DNA of 64,000 bases from positions 5,952,001 through 6,016,000 of the forward strand of contig NZ_CP109596.1 in assembly GCF_036327755.1 (NCBI RefSeq), written 5' to 3'. The stretch is from Nocardia sp. NBC_01503. GTDB lineage: Bacteria; Actinomycetota; Actinomycetes; Mycobacteriales; Mycobacteriaceae. This document shows positions 16,980-24,395 of this stretch, piece by piece. Every line of letters begins with the position of its first letter. Position 1 is the stretch's first letter. The notes beneath the pieces are model-generated. The model searched no databases. It saw nothing but the letters and a program-made list of their open reading frames with translations, and had not been told where the DNA came from. The translations under genes were made by a program, and so were the position numbers.

Positions 16980-17663
16980 ATGATGGTGCGAGCGGATCGA
17001 ATCGGTGGGATGAGACCGCGGGCCGTCTGGTCGGCACTGCTCTGGCTGCTGCTGTGGGTACTGCTCGCCGTCGCGTTACCGACGGTGATACCTCATGGCG
17101 GGCCTCCCGATGAGAGCTCTGCCGAAACGGTCCACGAGACCGCGCCGGTTATCGTGGCGCCGCCGCTTCCAGCGGGGGAGGGCTTCCGCCCGGACCGAAT
17201 CAGGTTGCCGCGCTTGAGTATCGATGCCGCGGTCACGCCCGCCGGTACCACGGTCGCCTATGACCCCTTCCTCGGCCGAGCGGTGGACAGTTTCGGTGTT
17301 CCCGACGATATGCGCTCCACCACGTGGTGGTCGGAGGGCCCGGCACCCGGTTCCGGGGGACTGGCGGTCATCCTCGGACATACCCAGATCGGTGGCGGAT
17401 ACGGGGTTTTCAACGATATCGGCACCCTGGGGCCCGGAGAGCGGATCGATGTGACCGGAGTCGATGCCGCCGCGAGTTTCGTTGTGCGTGAGGTTGTTTC
17501 AGGTATCGACAAACGTGACCCGGGCAACCTGTCCCGGGTGCTGTCCGATCACGCGGACACCGCGGGCATCGCCTTGATCACCTGCGGTGGATTGTTCGAC
17601 GCCGATCGCCGAGCGAGTGCGGACAACATCGTCGTCATCGCCGAGCGAGTCGGTTCGGCCTAG
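16980..17663 (+). CDS. class F-like sortase
   Basis: 227 aa from ATG 16980, seven bases after GAAAGGA; ATG 16983 is the alternative. One N-terminal transmembrane anchor (WSALLWLLLWVLLAVALPTVI) is followed by the sortase beta-barrel. The catalytic residues are His134 (ILGHTQIGGGYGVF), Cys202 (LITCGG) and an Arg just after it (FDADRRASADNIVV). The TCGGxFD...DNIVV pattern fits actinobacterial class F sortases. Sortases cut LPXTG-like signals and attach proteins to the wall. The preceding gene, 81 bp upstream, ends in such a signal and is the obvious substrate. Confidence 0.92.
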   Translation: MMVRADRIGGMRPRAVWSALLWLLLWVLLAVALPTVIPHGGPPDESSAETVHETAPVIVAPPLPAGEGFRPDRIRLPRLSIDAAVTPAGTTVAYDPFLGRAVDSFGVPDDMRSTTWWSEGPAPGSGGLAVILGHTQIGGGYGVFNDIGTLGPGERIDVTGVDAAASFVVREVVSGIDKRDPGNLSRVLSDHADTAGIALITCGGLFDADRRASADNIVVIAERVGSA

Positions 17664-17751
17664 CGCGGTCGAAGAATCGGAGACCGATCAGCCTGGCCGT
17701 GTCAGCGCTATGCGCCGCCGCGGCAGGGCGAATCAATGAGGCGGGTATCGC

Positions 17752-18513
17752 ATGCGATGGGAAGAACTGCCGGCGGCGGATATCGATCGCGGTCTTACCG
17801 TGAACACGAACGGGCCCGTACCAGCCGCCGACCTGGCGTGCGCGGTGCTGGCGGTCAGTCGTGTGCTGCGGAGCCGACTGGTCGATACCATCGGCCACCT
17901 GCGGGTGACGAGGCATCGGCGGGAGATCGGTATGACCGTCTTCCAGATCAATGCCAGTATCGAGGGCCGTCAGTGCCGGGTTCAATCAGCCGGCAACAGC
18001 TCCGGTGGGGCCCGGGCGATCGCCGAGCGCCTGGATAACCAGATCGCTCGAATCGCTTACGGGGCAACCGATCCGTGGCGCTGTTCGCCGGGGCGGACTT
18101 TGGCGATGATCACCGAGGTGCGTCCGATCGTGCGGCGCAAGTTGTGCAGGATGCTGGTACTGACTCCGATGGCCGCCGCGGAGATCATGGATTCGATGGA
18201 TTTCGATGCCTTCTTCTTCCGCGATGCCGACACCGGCGAGGACGCGATCGTCTACCGGGCAGGACCTCAGGATATGCGGTTGGTCCGGCAGCAACGGGTC
18301 GGTCTTCCGGCCGGTCCGGGCGCGGCCCGCCTGGCGGTCGATCTGATGCCGACCGTGATCGTCCCGGAGTTGGTGGCCGCGAAGCGATTGTGCGGCAATG
18401 GTTTGCCGTTCGTATTCTTCACCGAGCCGGAGACTGCGCGCGGGCGGTTGCTCTACCGTCGGTACGACGGGAATCTCGCGCTGCTCGAGCCGGTACCGGA
18501 CACCCGGCGCTGA
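17752..18513 (+). CDS. RafH-like ribosome hibernation factor (paralogue 2)
   Basis: 253 aa. Same plan as the protein at 7290: an S30AE-like N-terminal domain, then two S30EA-type units with VRRKLCRML ... DFDAFFFRDADTGEDAIVYR and LCGNGLPFVFFTE ... RGRLLYRRYDGNLALL. GAGGCGGG precedes the ATG. The stop overlaps the start of the next gene (TGATG), so it is translationally coupled to the degenerate LuxR-type regulator. No DosR-like box was found in the 88 bp upstream, so it may be transcribed from the sortase side or from a different promoter. Confidence 0.85.
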   Translation: MRWEELPAADIDRGLTVNTNGPVPAADLACAVLAVSRVLRSRLVDTIGHLRVTRHRREIGMTVFQINASIEGRQCRVQSAGNSSGGARAIAERLDNQIARIAYGATDPWRCSPGRTLAMITEVRPIVRRKLCRMLVLTPMAAAEIMDSMDFDAFFFRDADTGEDAIVYRAGPQDMRLVRQQRVGLPAGPGAARLAVDLMPTVIVPELVAAKRLCGNGLPFVFFTEPETARGRLLYRRYDGNLALLEPVPDTRR

Positions 18514-19226
18514 TGATTCGTATCTTCGACGCGACCGATCGCGGGTGGATTCGGCAGCAACTGCGCTGCGTGATCGACACCGCTCCCGATCTCGTCTTCG
18601 CCGGGGCGGCCGGTTCCATCGGTGCGGCGAAGGCCCTGATTCCCGAGGCCGCCCCGGACGTGGTTCTGCTCGCGGCCTGCCTGGCAGACGGCGATGGCAT
18701 CGACCTGTGCGCCTACTTACGCTCGCGTGTCGAGGGACTGCGCTGTGTATTGCTGGCCGACGAGCTGAACGTGGAGCTGATGGTCCGCGCCGTCCGCGCC
18801 GGCGCGGCGTCGGCGCTGCCCGCCGAGGTGTCACCGGCGGAACTGAATGCCGGGATCAGGGGAGACCATACGCTGTTGGATGAACGACTGAGTTTCGTTG
18901 TCGTGCAGGCTGTTCGATCTCGCGCCCGGCTGGAGCACCGGCTGTCGGGGCTGACTGTTCAGCAGCGTGGTTTGCTGACCCTGATCGGCACCGGTGCGAG
19001 CAATCGCGAGATCGCGGCGCAGCTGTTTCTCAGCGAGAAGTCGGTGCGCAACAACGTATCTCGACTCTTGGCCCGGCTGGGCATGCGGAGTCGGCGAGAA
19101 GCCGTACTGCTGGCGGGTGAGGTCGCCGCCCTTGCGGGGGGACTGTGGTCACCGATCACCGGGCCCTACTCGTCACGCGAGACGCCGGACTCGACCGGAA
19201 CGACCAAACCCAGGTCGCGGTCGTAA
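18513..19226 (+). CDS. LuxR-type regulator with a degenerate (pseudo) receiver
   Basis: 237 aa. It aligns with DevR-like proteins, but the receiver has lost its chemistry: Ala54 replaces the phosphoacceptor Asp (VVLLAACLADGDG), Ala82 the Ser/Thr and Ala104 the Lys, and only one acidic pocket residue is clear (D6). The LuxR HTH is intact (LTVQQRGLLTLIGTGASNREIAAQLFLSEKSVRNNVSRLL). It should therefore act without phosphorylation, perhaps constitutively or by heterodimerising with the DevR-like protein (inference). It is coupled by overlap to the RafH-like gene, and its 3' end overlaps the convergent third RafH-like gene by about 61 bp. Confidence 0.88.
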   Translation: MIRIFDATDRGWIRQQLRCVIDTAPDLVFAGAAGSIGAAKALIPEAAPDVVLLAACLADGDGIDLCAYLRSRVEGLRCVLLADELNVELMVRAVRAGAASALPAEVSPAELNAGIRGDHTLLDERLSFVVVQAVRSRARLEHRLSGLTVQQRGLLTLIGTGASNREIAAQLFLSEKSVRNNVSRLLARLGMRSRREAVLLAGEVAALAGGLWSPITGPYSSRETPDSTGTTKPRSRS

Positions 19227-19945
19227 CGGCGATAGAGTAACCGCCCGCGATGCTGATATCGATCGGTGAAGAACAGGAACGGCAGGCCCTGATCACACAG
19301 CCGGCGCATTGCCGCGGTCTCCTCCAGCACCTCGGCGCAGCCCGCGTACAAGAGCGAGGAGACCGGATCACCGCCCACCGGGCCCACCGTTGTCTGCCTG
19401 ATCAGGCGGAGGCTCGTAGCCCCGGATTGATCGACGAAGTCGCCGGTATCGTCACGGTGGACCACCGCGTCCAGGCCGGTTTCCTGGTCGATGAAGAGAT
19501 GAGCGTCGAAATTCATCGCGCGTAGAAATTCGGCGGCGTCGCCGGGGGTGCAGGTCCGCAGACCGCACAGTTTGCGCCGAACGATCGGCCTGACATCGCT
19601 CGCGCGCGTCAATCGCGAGCCCTGGTGATGCCAAGGGAAGCAAAGAATTCCGGCTGCCAGTCGGGTGAGTTGCTCGTCCAGTCGGTGGACGGCCAGCCCG
19701 AAGGCGACCTCGGTCCGGTCCAGAAGTTGAACACGGACGGTGTGCAGGCGCGTGCGGACATTGATCTGAACAAGTAGACGGTTGTTCATCATCGTTGTGA
19801 ACCGGACGGTCACCGGTCCGGCGACGCAGTGCGATCCGAGCAGATCCCGCACGGTTCGTTCCGCGGCCTGCGTACATTCCTCGGAGAGCGGCGTACCGCG
19901 GACATCGATCCGAGAGTCACCGGGAAGGTCGATTTCCCTACTCAT
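19166..19945 (-). CDS. RafH-like ribosome hibernation factor (paralogue 3)
   Basis: 259 aa from ATG 19945, which has GAGG six bases upstream; ATG 19963 would overlap the ACP stop. S30AE-like N-terminal domain, then S30EA-type units with VRRKLCGLRT ... NFDAHLFIDQETGLDAVVH and LCDQGLPFLFFTD ... RGRLLYRRYDRDLGLV. It is the last gene of a minus-strand FAAL-ACP-RafH set with an 8-bp gap to the ACP gene, an unusual link between lipid activation and ribosome hibernation. It overlaps the convergent pseudo-receiver gene. Confidence 0.85.
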   Translation of the reverse strand: MSREIDLPGDSRIDVRGTPLSEECTQAAERTVRDLLGSHCVAGPVTVRFTTMMNNRLLVQINVRTRLHTVRVQLLDRTEVAFGLAVHRLDEQLTRLAAGILCFPWHHQGSRLTRASDVRPIVRRKLCGLRTCTPGDAAEFLRAMNFDAHLFIDQETGLDAVVHRDDTGDFVDQSGATSLRLIRQTTVGPVGGDPVSSLLYAGCAEVLEETAAMRRLCDQGLPFLFFTDRYQHRGRLLYRRYDRDLGLVVPVESGVSRDE

Positions 19946-19952
19946 CCGGGCC

Positions 19953-20231
19953 TCATTCCTCATGATCGGCCGGGGGCGGCGGGCATCGGTCGTCTCCCGG
20001 TGACGTCAGGTACTGCACGAGCAGTCGCAGCGTCGGGTATCGGAAAACGACCGTCGGTGAGATCTGCCGACCCAGCTGCTCGCTGATCTCGCCGGTGAGC
20101 ATGATCAGTTCGGGCGAGGACATGCCGTGGCTGGCGAGTGGCTCGTCGAAGCGGATCTCATCGCGTGATCCGATGCTCGAGAGCTCCACTATTCGGTCTC
20201 GGAGCCATGATTCGAACTCGATGGGTTTCAT
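19953..20231 (-). CDS. acyl carrier protein
   Basis: 92 aa. PP-binding fold with FDEPLASHGMSSPELIMLTGEISEQLG. The first Ser after GM occupies the phosphopantetheine site (usual motif GxDS), so the usual DSL context is altered to SSP. A third-helix VVFRYPTLRLLVQYL follows, then a charged Pro-rich tail. Its start overlaps the FAAL stop by 4 bp (ATGA), so the pair is translationally coupled. FAALs load acyl-adenylates directly on such free-standing ACPs. Probable role: carrying a fatty chain for a lipid or lipopeptide. Confidence 0.9.
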   Translation of the reverse strand: MKPIEFESWLRDRIVELSSIGSRDEIRFDEPLASHGMSSPELIMLTGEISEQLGRQISPTVVFRYPTLRLLVQYLTSPGDDRCPPPPADHEE

Positions 20232-21985
20232 CGCTGCTTCCGTTCTTCGCGGTGGGGTGTCAATACGCCCGAGAGGTAGGCGCCTCGCAACGCGCTGCGC
20301 TGTGGTTTGCCGCTCGGTGTCTTGGGGATGGAACCCGGTGGCAGCAGCAGGATCTCGCCGATCGAGAGGTGGTGTTCTCGCATCACGGCGCACCGGATCG
20401 CGGTTCTCGTCTGATCCAGGTCGGGCGTTTGTTCCCTCGTACCGCGTAATTCGGCTGCGACGACGACGGATTCCGGGGCATCGGGCCGACCGGCGAAGGC
20501 CACGGCGCAGCCCGGTCTGACCGCGGAGTGCGCCCCTTCGACGGTGAGTTCGATGTCCTGGGGGTAGTGGTTTCGCCCCGCGACGATGAGGACGTCCTTC
20601 ATTCTGCCGACGACGAATAGACCCGCATCGATCTGGAACCCGAGATCGCCGGTCCGCAGGTACGGTCCCTGGCCGGAGTCCGCGAGTCGTGCCCCGAACG
20701 TTTCGTTGCTGAGCTCCGTGCGCCCCCAGTAACCTGCGGCCACACTGGCGCCCGCGACCCAGATCTCTCCGACCGTCCCTGGGGCGCAACGGGTTCGGTG
20801 CTCCGGATCGGCTATGACCACATCGAGGTCGTGGCTTGATCCGCAACCGACGAGGGTGCGGCAGTTCGCCGACCCCTCCGGTACTTCTCGCACTATGCCT
20901 CGTGCGAGCGATTCGGTGTCGAAATCCCTGAGTATCCAGGGGGATTGAGAAGAAGTTCCGCTGACCATCAGTGTGCTTTCGGCGAGCCCGTACATCGGAA
21001 CGATCGCTTCCGGTCTGAATCCCGAGGCGGCGAACGCATCGGCGAACCTGCGCATCGATTCGGGCCGGATGGGTTCAGCGCCATTCGCCACCACCGCCAG
21101 GGACGACAGATTCACCGTCCGGCGCGCCTGCTGGCTTATTCGCGTCGCACACAGATCGAACGCGAAGTTGGGGGCCGCCGACGCTGTGCCCCCGTATTCG
21201 GAGATCGCCCGCAACCAGCGGATCGGGTGCTGAAGAAAGGCGATGGTCGGCATCAAGACGGCGTGGCCGGGCAGGATTGCCGGGGCGACGATCATGGAAA
21301 CGAGGCCCATATCGTGGTACGGCGGCAGCCATCCGACGATGACCGGCGATTCGTCCAGACCGAGGGACCGGTTGATGAGCCGGATATTGTGGATCAGATT
21401 GCCGTGAGTGACGATCACGCCCTTCGGATCAGCGGTCGAACCGGAGGTGTACTGCAGCAATGCGACGGTCGCCGATGGTACCGGTTCCGGTATCCATTCC
21501 GATGGAGTTTCGTGCTCCACCGCCTCGAGCGTCAGCCAGACCGAGTGTTCCCAGCGTGGAAACTCGATGATTCCATTTTTTATTTCGGACCGAATTTCAT
21601 CGGTCGACAATATGACTGCGGGTGTGCAGTCCTCGAGAATTCCGGCCAATCGGTCCGTACCTTGCGTGCGTTGTCCGGGTTCGGGGAGATAAGTCGGTAC
21701 CGCGATGACACTCGCGTACAAACAGCCGTAGAACGAGTAGATGAATTCCTTTCCCGGTCGGCACAGTAATAGGACGCGTTCTCCGGATTCGGTATGGCGT
21801 AGGAGGAGATCGGCTATCCTGCGTGCCCGTGAATCGAGCATTTCAAATGTTATCGAAGGCTCCGCGTCGTCGCCGTCGGGAAGAATTGTGAAGACGGGGC
21901 GATCTGGAGTGTGCGTGGTGTGCCGACGGACGATGGTGACCACGTCGGTGTAGTCGTCGCGATCGATTCTGGCTGCTGGGAGCAT
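20228..21985 (-). CDS. fatty acyl-AMP ligase (FAAL)
   Basis: 585 aa. ANL superfamily adenylate-forming enzyme: phosphate-binding loop LLQYTSGSTADPKGVIVTHGN, WLPPYHDMGLV, AAPNFAFDLC, VPMYGLAESTL, the YLRTGDLGF hinge and the C-terminal GRNHYPQDIE motif seen in FadD32-type FAALs. Length matches FAALs. They form fatty acyl-adenylates and transfer the acyl group to a carrier protein, here almost certainly the ACP encoded next. A strong hairpin at 22016-22049 separates it from the upstream exported protein, so the FAAL needs its own promoter in 21986-22015 or read-through. No PKS or NRPS adjoins, so the product is unknown. Confidence 0.93.
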   Translation of the reverse strand: MLPAARIDRDDYTDVVTIVRRHTTHTPDRPVFTILPDGDDAEPSITFEMLDSRARRIADLLLRHTESGERVLLLCRPGKEFIYSFYGCLYASVIAVPTYLPEPGQRTQGTDRLAGILEDCTPAVILSTDEIRSEIKNGIIEFPRWEHSVWLTLEAVEHETPSEWIPEPVPSATVALLQYTSGSTADPKGVIVTHGNLIHNIRLINRSLGLDESPVIVGWLPPYHDMGLVSMIVAPAILPGHAVLMPTIAFLQHPIRWLRAISEYGGTASAAPNFAFDLCATRISQQARRTVNLSSLAVVANGAEPIRPESMRRFADAFAASGFRPEAIVPMYGLAESTLMVSGTSSQSPWILRDFDTESLARGIVREVPEGSANCRTLVGCGSSHDLDVVIADPEHRTRCAPGTVGEIWVAGASVAAGYWGRTELSNETFGARLADSGQGPYLRTGDLGFQIDAGLFVVGRMKDVLIVAGRNHYPQDIELTVEGAHSAVRPGCAVAFAGRPDAPESVVVAAELRGTREQTPDLDQTRTAIRCAVMREHHLSIGEILLLPPGSIPKTPSGKPQRSALRGAYLSGVLTPHREERKQR

Positions 21986-22015
21986 GGAGACCTCGGTCGA
22001 TTGGTGATCGGTGAC

Positions 22016-22049
22016 GCGCTGCCGACCGGCCCGGACCGGTCGGCAGCGC
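22016..22049 (-). terminator. strong hairpin downstream of the exported protein
   Basis: CGCTGCCGACCGG at 22017-22029 pairs perfectly with CCGGTCGGCAGCG at 22036-22048 around a 6-base loop, plus one outer G-C pair. It lies 16 bp after the minus-strand stop at 22065 and upstream of the FAAL start. Confidence 0.75.
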
Positions 22050-22064
22050 TCCCGGATACGTTGA

Positions 22065-22427
22065 TCAGTCGTGCGCGGGAAGAGCGGACGACAGCGACTT
22101 CGCTGCGGAACTGCCCGAGCCCAACAGGTCGAAGAGGGTGGGAACGGTCGAGCTCCCGCTTTCCAGTGCCGAGCTCCCGCTGCCGATGAGCTGGAAGATC
22201 AGGTTCAGACCTCCGGATACCGCACCGCTACCGGTCTCGATAACCTTCGATCCGATTGAACTGCCTGTCTCCGCCGAGCCGGTGACGAGTTCCGGAATAT
22301 CGGACGAACCGAATCCATGTGGTGATTCCTCGGCGGTTGCGGCCGAGGCGATTCCTGTTCCGGAAAGCGCGATTCCGGCACCGGCGATTGCTGCCAGTGT
22401 TCGAATGGCAATTCTTTTCTTTCCCAT
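22065..22427 (-). CDS. small secreted Ser/Gly-rich protein
   Basis: 120 aa. Sec signal peptide (IAIRTLAAIAGAGIALSGTGIASA, cleavage near residue 30), then a Ser/Gly-rich region with a loosely repeated GSGSSA-(8-12 residues)-L pattern (IGSGSSALES, LGSGSSAAKS). No cysteine or known domain. It faces the desaturase gene across a 232-bp divergent promoter holding two DosR-like boxes, box 4 being 92 bp from its start. Function unknown. Confidence 0.8.
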   Translation of the reverse strand: MGKKRIAIRTLAAIAGAGIALSGTGIASAATAEESPHGFGSSDIPELVTGSAETGSSIGSKVIETGSGAVSGGLNLIFQLIGSGSSALESGSSTVPTLFDLLGSGSSAAKSLSSALPAHD

Positions 22428-22518
22428 GTGGTTTCCCCATCTGGTCGCTGAAGTATTGGCCGGCCGGAAGTAAGGTAACCGCCCGCTCGAGAATGCGACA
22501 AGGCTTGCCGTCCGATTC

Positions 22519-22532
22519 GGGACATTCGGCGA
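22519..22532. promoter_or_regulatory. DosR-like box 4
   Basis: GGGACATTCGGCGA in the divergent promoter between the secreted protein (start 22427) and the desaturase (start 22660). It shares the GGGACATTCG half with boxes 1, 2 and 5. The right half is weak. Confidence 0.5.
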
Positions 22533-22573
22533 GAAATACGAGACATCCGCTGTGGGATATCAAATCGATGTGT

Positions 22574-22587
22574 GGGACATTCGCCCC
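22574..22587 (+). promoter_or_regulatory. DosR-like box 5
   Basis: GGGACATTCGCCCC, 73 bp upstream of the desaturase ATG. With box 3 it is one mismatch from GGGACNNNNGTCCC. Boxes 4 and 5 are 55 bp apart (start to start), close to five helical turns, so they may act together. Confidence 0.65.
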
Positions 22588-22659
22588 TTATGCCCCGCGC
22601 TGACCGCGCGCGAGGCTGAGCGGGACTCCCCAGTCCTGAACAGAAAGGCGGATTCCGGC

Positions 22660-23619
22660 ATGGCCCGTGAGTTGACGCAGCGCGAGATTCTCCTCGAACT
22701 CGAACCGGTCGCAGGGCAAGCCTTGGACCGGCATCTGGCGGTGTTCAAGGACTGGCATCCACACGACTACGTGCCCTGGGACGACGGGCGGAACTTCGCG
22801 CGACTCGGTGGCGTCGACTGGCATCCGGAGCAATCGCGACTCTCGGAAGTGGCGAAGGCGGCGCTGGTGACCAATCTGCTCACGGAGGACAACCTTCCCT
22901 CCTACCACCGTGAGATCGCCGAGAACTTCTCCCGTGACGGTGCCTGGGGTACCTGGGTCGGTCGCTGGACAGCCGAGGAGAACCGGCACAGTGTCGTCTT
23001 GCGCGACTATCTGGTCGTCACTCGCGGGGTGGACCCGGTCGCACTGGAGAACGACCGCATGGCGCATATGACCAGCGGGTTCGCTCCGCCGGTCGATACC
23101 GCTGCCGCTGCCGCGCACGCGGGATTCCTGTACTCGGTGGCCTATGTCAGTTTTCAGGAGTTGGCCACCCGCATCAGCCATCGCAATACCGCCGGGGTCT
23201 GCGACGACCCGATCGCCGATCGTATGTTGCAACGGCTCGCGCTCGACGAGAACCTGCACATGATCTTCTACCGCACATTGTGTGGCGCGGCGCTGGATCT
23301 CGTTCCCGACCAGGCGATGCGGGCCATCGACCTGATCGTGGAGAACTTCCGTATGCCGGGCGCTGGAATGCCGAACTTCCGGCGTCGCGGTGTATTGATG
23401 GCCAAACATGGCATCTACGACCTACGCCAGCACCTCGAGGACGTGCTCATGCCGGTACTGCGACATTGGAACATCTTCGGTCGCAACGACTTCGGCCCCG
23501 TGGGCGAGCAGGCGAGGGAGCGTTTGGCGAAGTACGTCGATGATCTGCGGTACGTACAGATCCCTCGCTTCGAGGAGCAACGAGATCGCGCCCTGGCTCG
23601 GGAGCGCGCGCGGTCCTGA
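22660..23619 (+). CDS. acyl-ACP desaturase (soluble di-iron)
   Basis: 319 aa from ATG 22660, which has AGAAAGGCGG upstream. The two di-iron EXXH-type motifs are present: EENRH near residue 107 and DENLH near 197 (Asp at the first position), with the upstream ligand Glu in LLTEDNLPSY. It matches the mycobacterial DesA1/stearoyl-ACP desaturase family, which introduces a cis double bond into acyl-ACP using O2 and ferredoxin. Two DosR-like boxes precede it, and a FAAL-ACP pair lies just across the divergent promoter. Control of an O2-consuming enzyme by a hypoxia-type regulator is notable. Double-bond position cannot be predicted. Confidence 0.92.
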   Translation: MARELTQREILLELEPVAGQALDRHLAVFKDWHPHDYVPWDDGRNFARLGGVDWHPEQSRLSEVAKAALVTNLLTEDNLPSYHREIAENFSRDGAWGTWVGRWTAEENRHSVVLRDYLVVTRGVDPVALENDRMAHMTSGFAPPVDTAAAAAHAGFLYSVAYVSFQELATRISHRNTAGVCDDPIADRMLQRLALDENLHMIFYRTLCGAALDLVPDQAMRAIDLIVENFRMPGAGMPNFRRRGVLMAKHGIYDLRQHLEDVLMPVLRHWNIFGRNDFGPVGEQARERLAKYVDDLRYVQIPRFEEQRDRALARERARS

Positions 23620-23717
23620 TCGTCGCCGGTCGTGGTATTCGGTAAATCGATGGCTTCGATTGAAAAGATTCAGATCGCGACGGGATGATCGGCGGTGGCC
23701 GTGCTGCTGAAGCGGTT

Positions 23718-24374
23718 ATGACGACACAGCAAGACGAGAAAACGGTTACCGCCGACGTTCGGGCGGGAGTCAGCCGACGTACCGATGGGACGGTGCGAGT
23801 GCGGAGTTCGCGGATGCTCGGCGCAGTGCTCTTCGTATGCGCCGCAACAGTGCTCGGCGCCTGCTCGACGCAGGCGAAACCATCGGCCGACCCCGTCGAT
23901 CGGTCCGGCAGGCTGTTGATACCGCAGGCGGTGCACATCGACGGTGGGCTGGGTGCGGAGCAGGCCGAGCGGCAAGTGCGGGTGGCGCAACTGCTGTACA
24001 CGTTCTGGAACACCGGGGATACCGGATACCTGGATCGGGCGATCGCCCCGACATTCCGGGACAACACCCTGCCGCCCGGCCGACCGCAGGGGCCGACCGG
24101 TCCCGCGACGGCCTCGAAGAGCTTCCGCACCGCCGTACCCGATCTGACCTGCGAATTGTCCGATCTCTACCTCACCGGTGACACCCTCACCGCCCGGCTG
24201 GTATTCCGAGGTCATTTCACCGGCACCTACAACGGAACCCAGGGGACAGGTCAGCCCGTCGAATTCAATGCCATCGACCTACAGCACCTCGGCGGCGACC
24301 ACACCGTCATCACCGAGGACTGGCATATCGAGGACAACCTCACCTTCCTGCACCAGATCGGCCAGGCGTCCTAG
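23718..24374 (+). CDS. SnoaL-like domain lipoprotein
   Basis: 218 aa. The lipobox VLGAC (Cys near residue 47) after a hydrophobic stretch indicates a lipid-anchored exported protein. The mature part carries an NTF2/SnoaL-like fold: AQLLYTFWNTGDTGYLDRAIAPTFRDN, then FRTAVPDLTCELSDLYLTGDTLTARLVFRGHF and HVITEDWHIEDNL-type C-terminal strands. Some SnoaL relatives are cyclases or isomerases, but no catalytic residues can be assigned. Start chosen at MTTQQDEK; the ribosome binding site is poor. Confidence 0.82.
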   Translation: MTTQQDEKTVTADVRAGVSRRTDGTVRVRSSRMLGAVLFVCAATVLGACSTQAKPSADPVDRSGRLLIPQAVHIDGGLGAEQAERQVRVAQLLYTFWNTGDTGYLDRAIAPTFRDNTLPPGRPQGPTGPATASKSFRTAVPDLTCELSDLYLTGDTLTARLVFRGHFTGTYNGTQGTGQPVEFNAIDLQHLGGDHTVITEDWHIEDNLTFLHQIGQAS

Positions 24375-24395
24375 CGGGAGCTACTCGACAGGTTG

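Noticed and set aside
19953-21985. FAAL and ACP as the acyl-loading system of the NRPS
   Set aside because: They lie over 17 kb away on the opposite strand with many unrelated genes between. The idea is possible but position gives no support.
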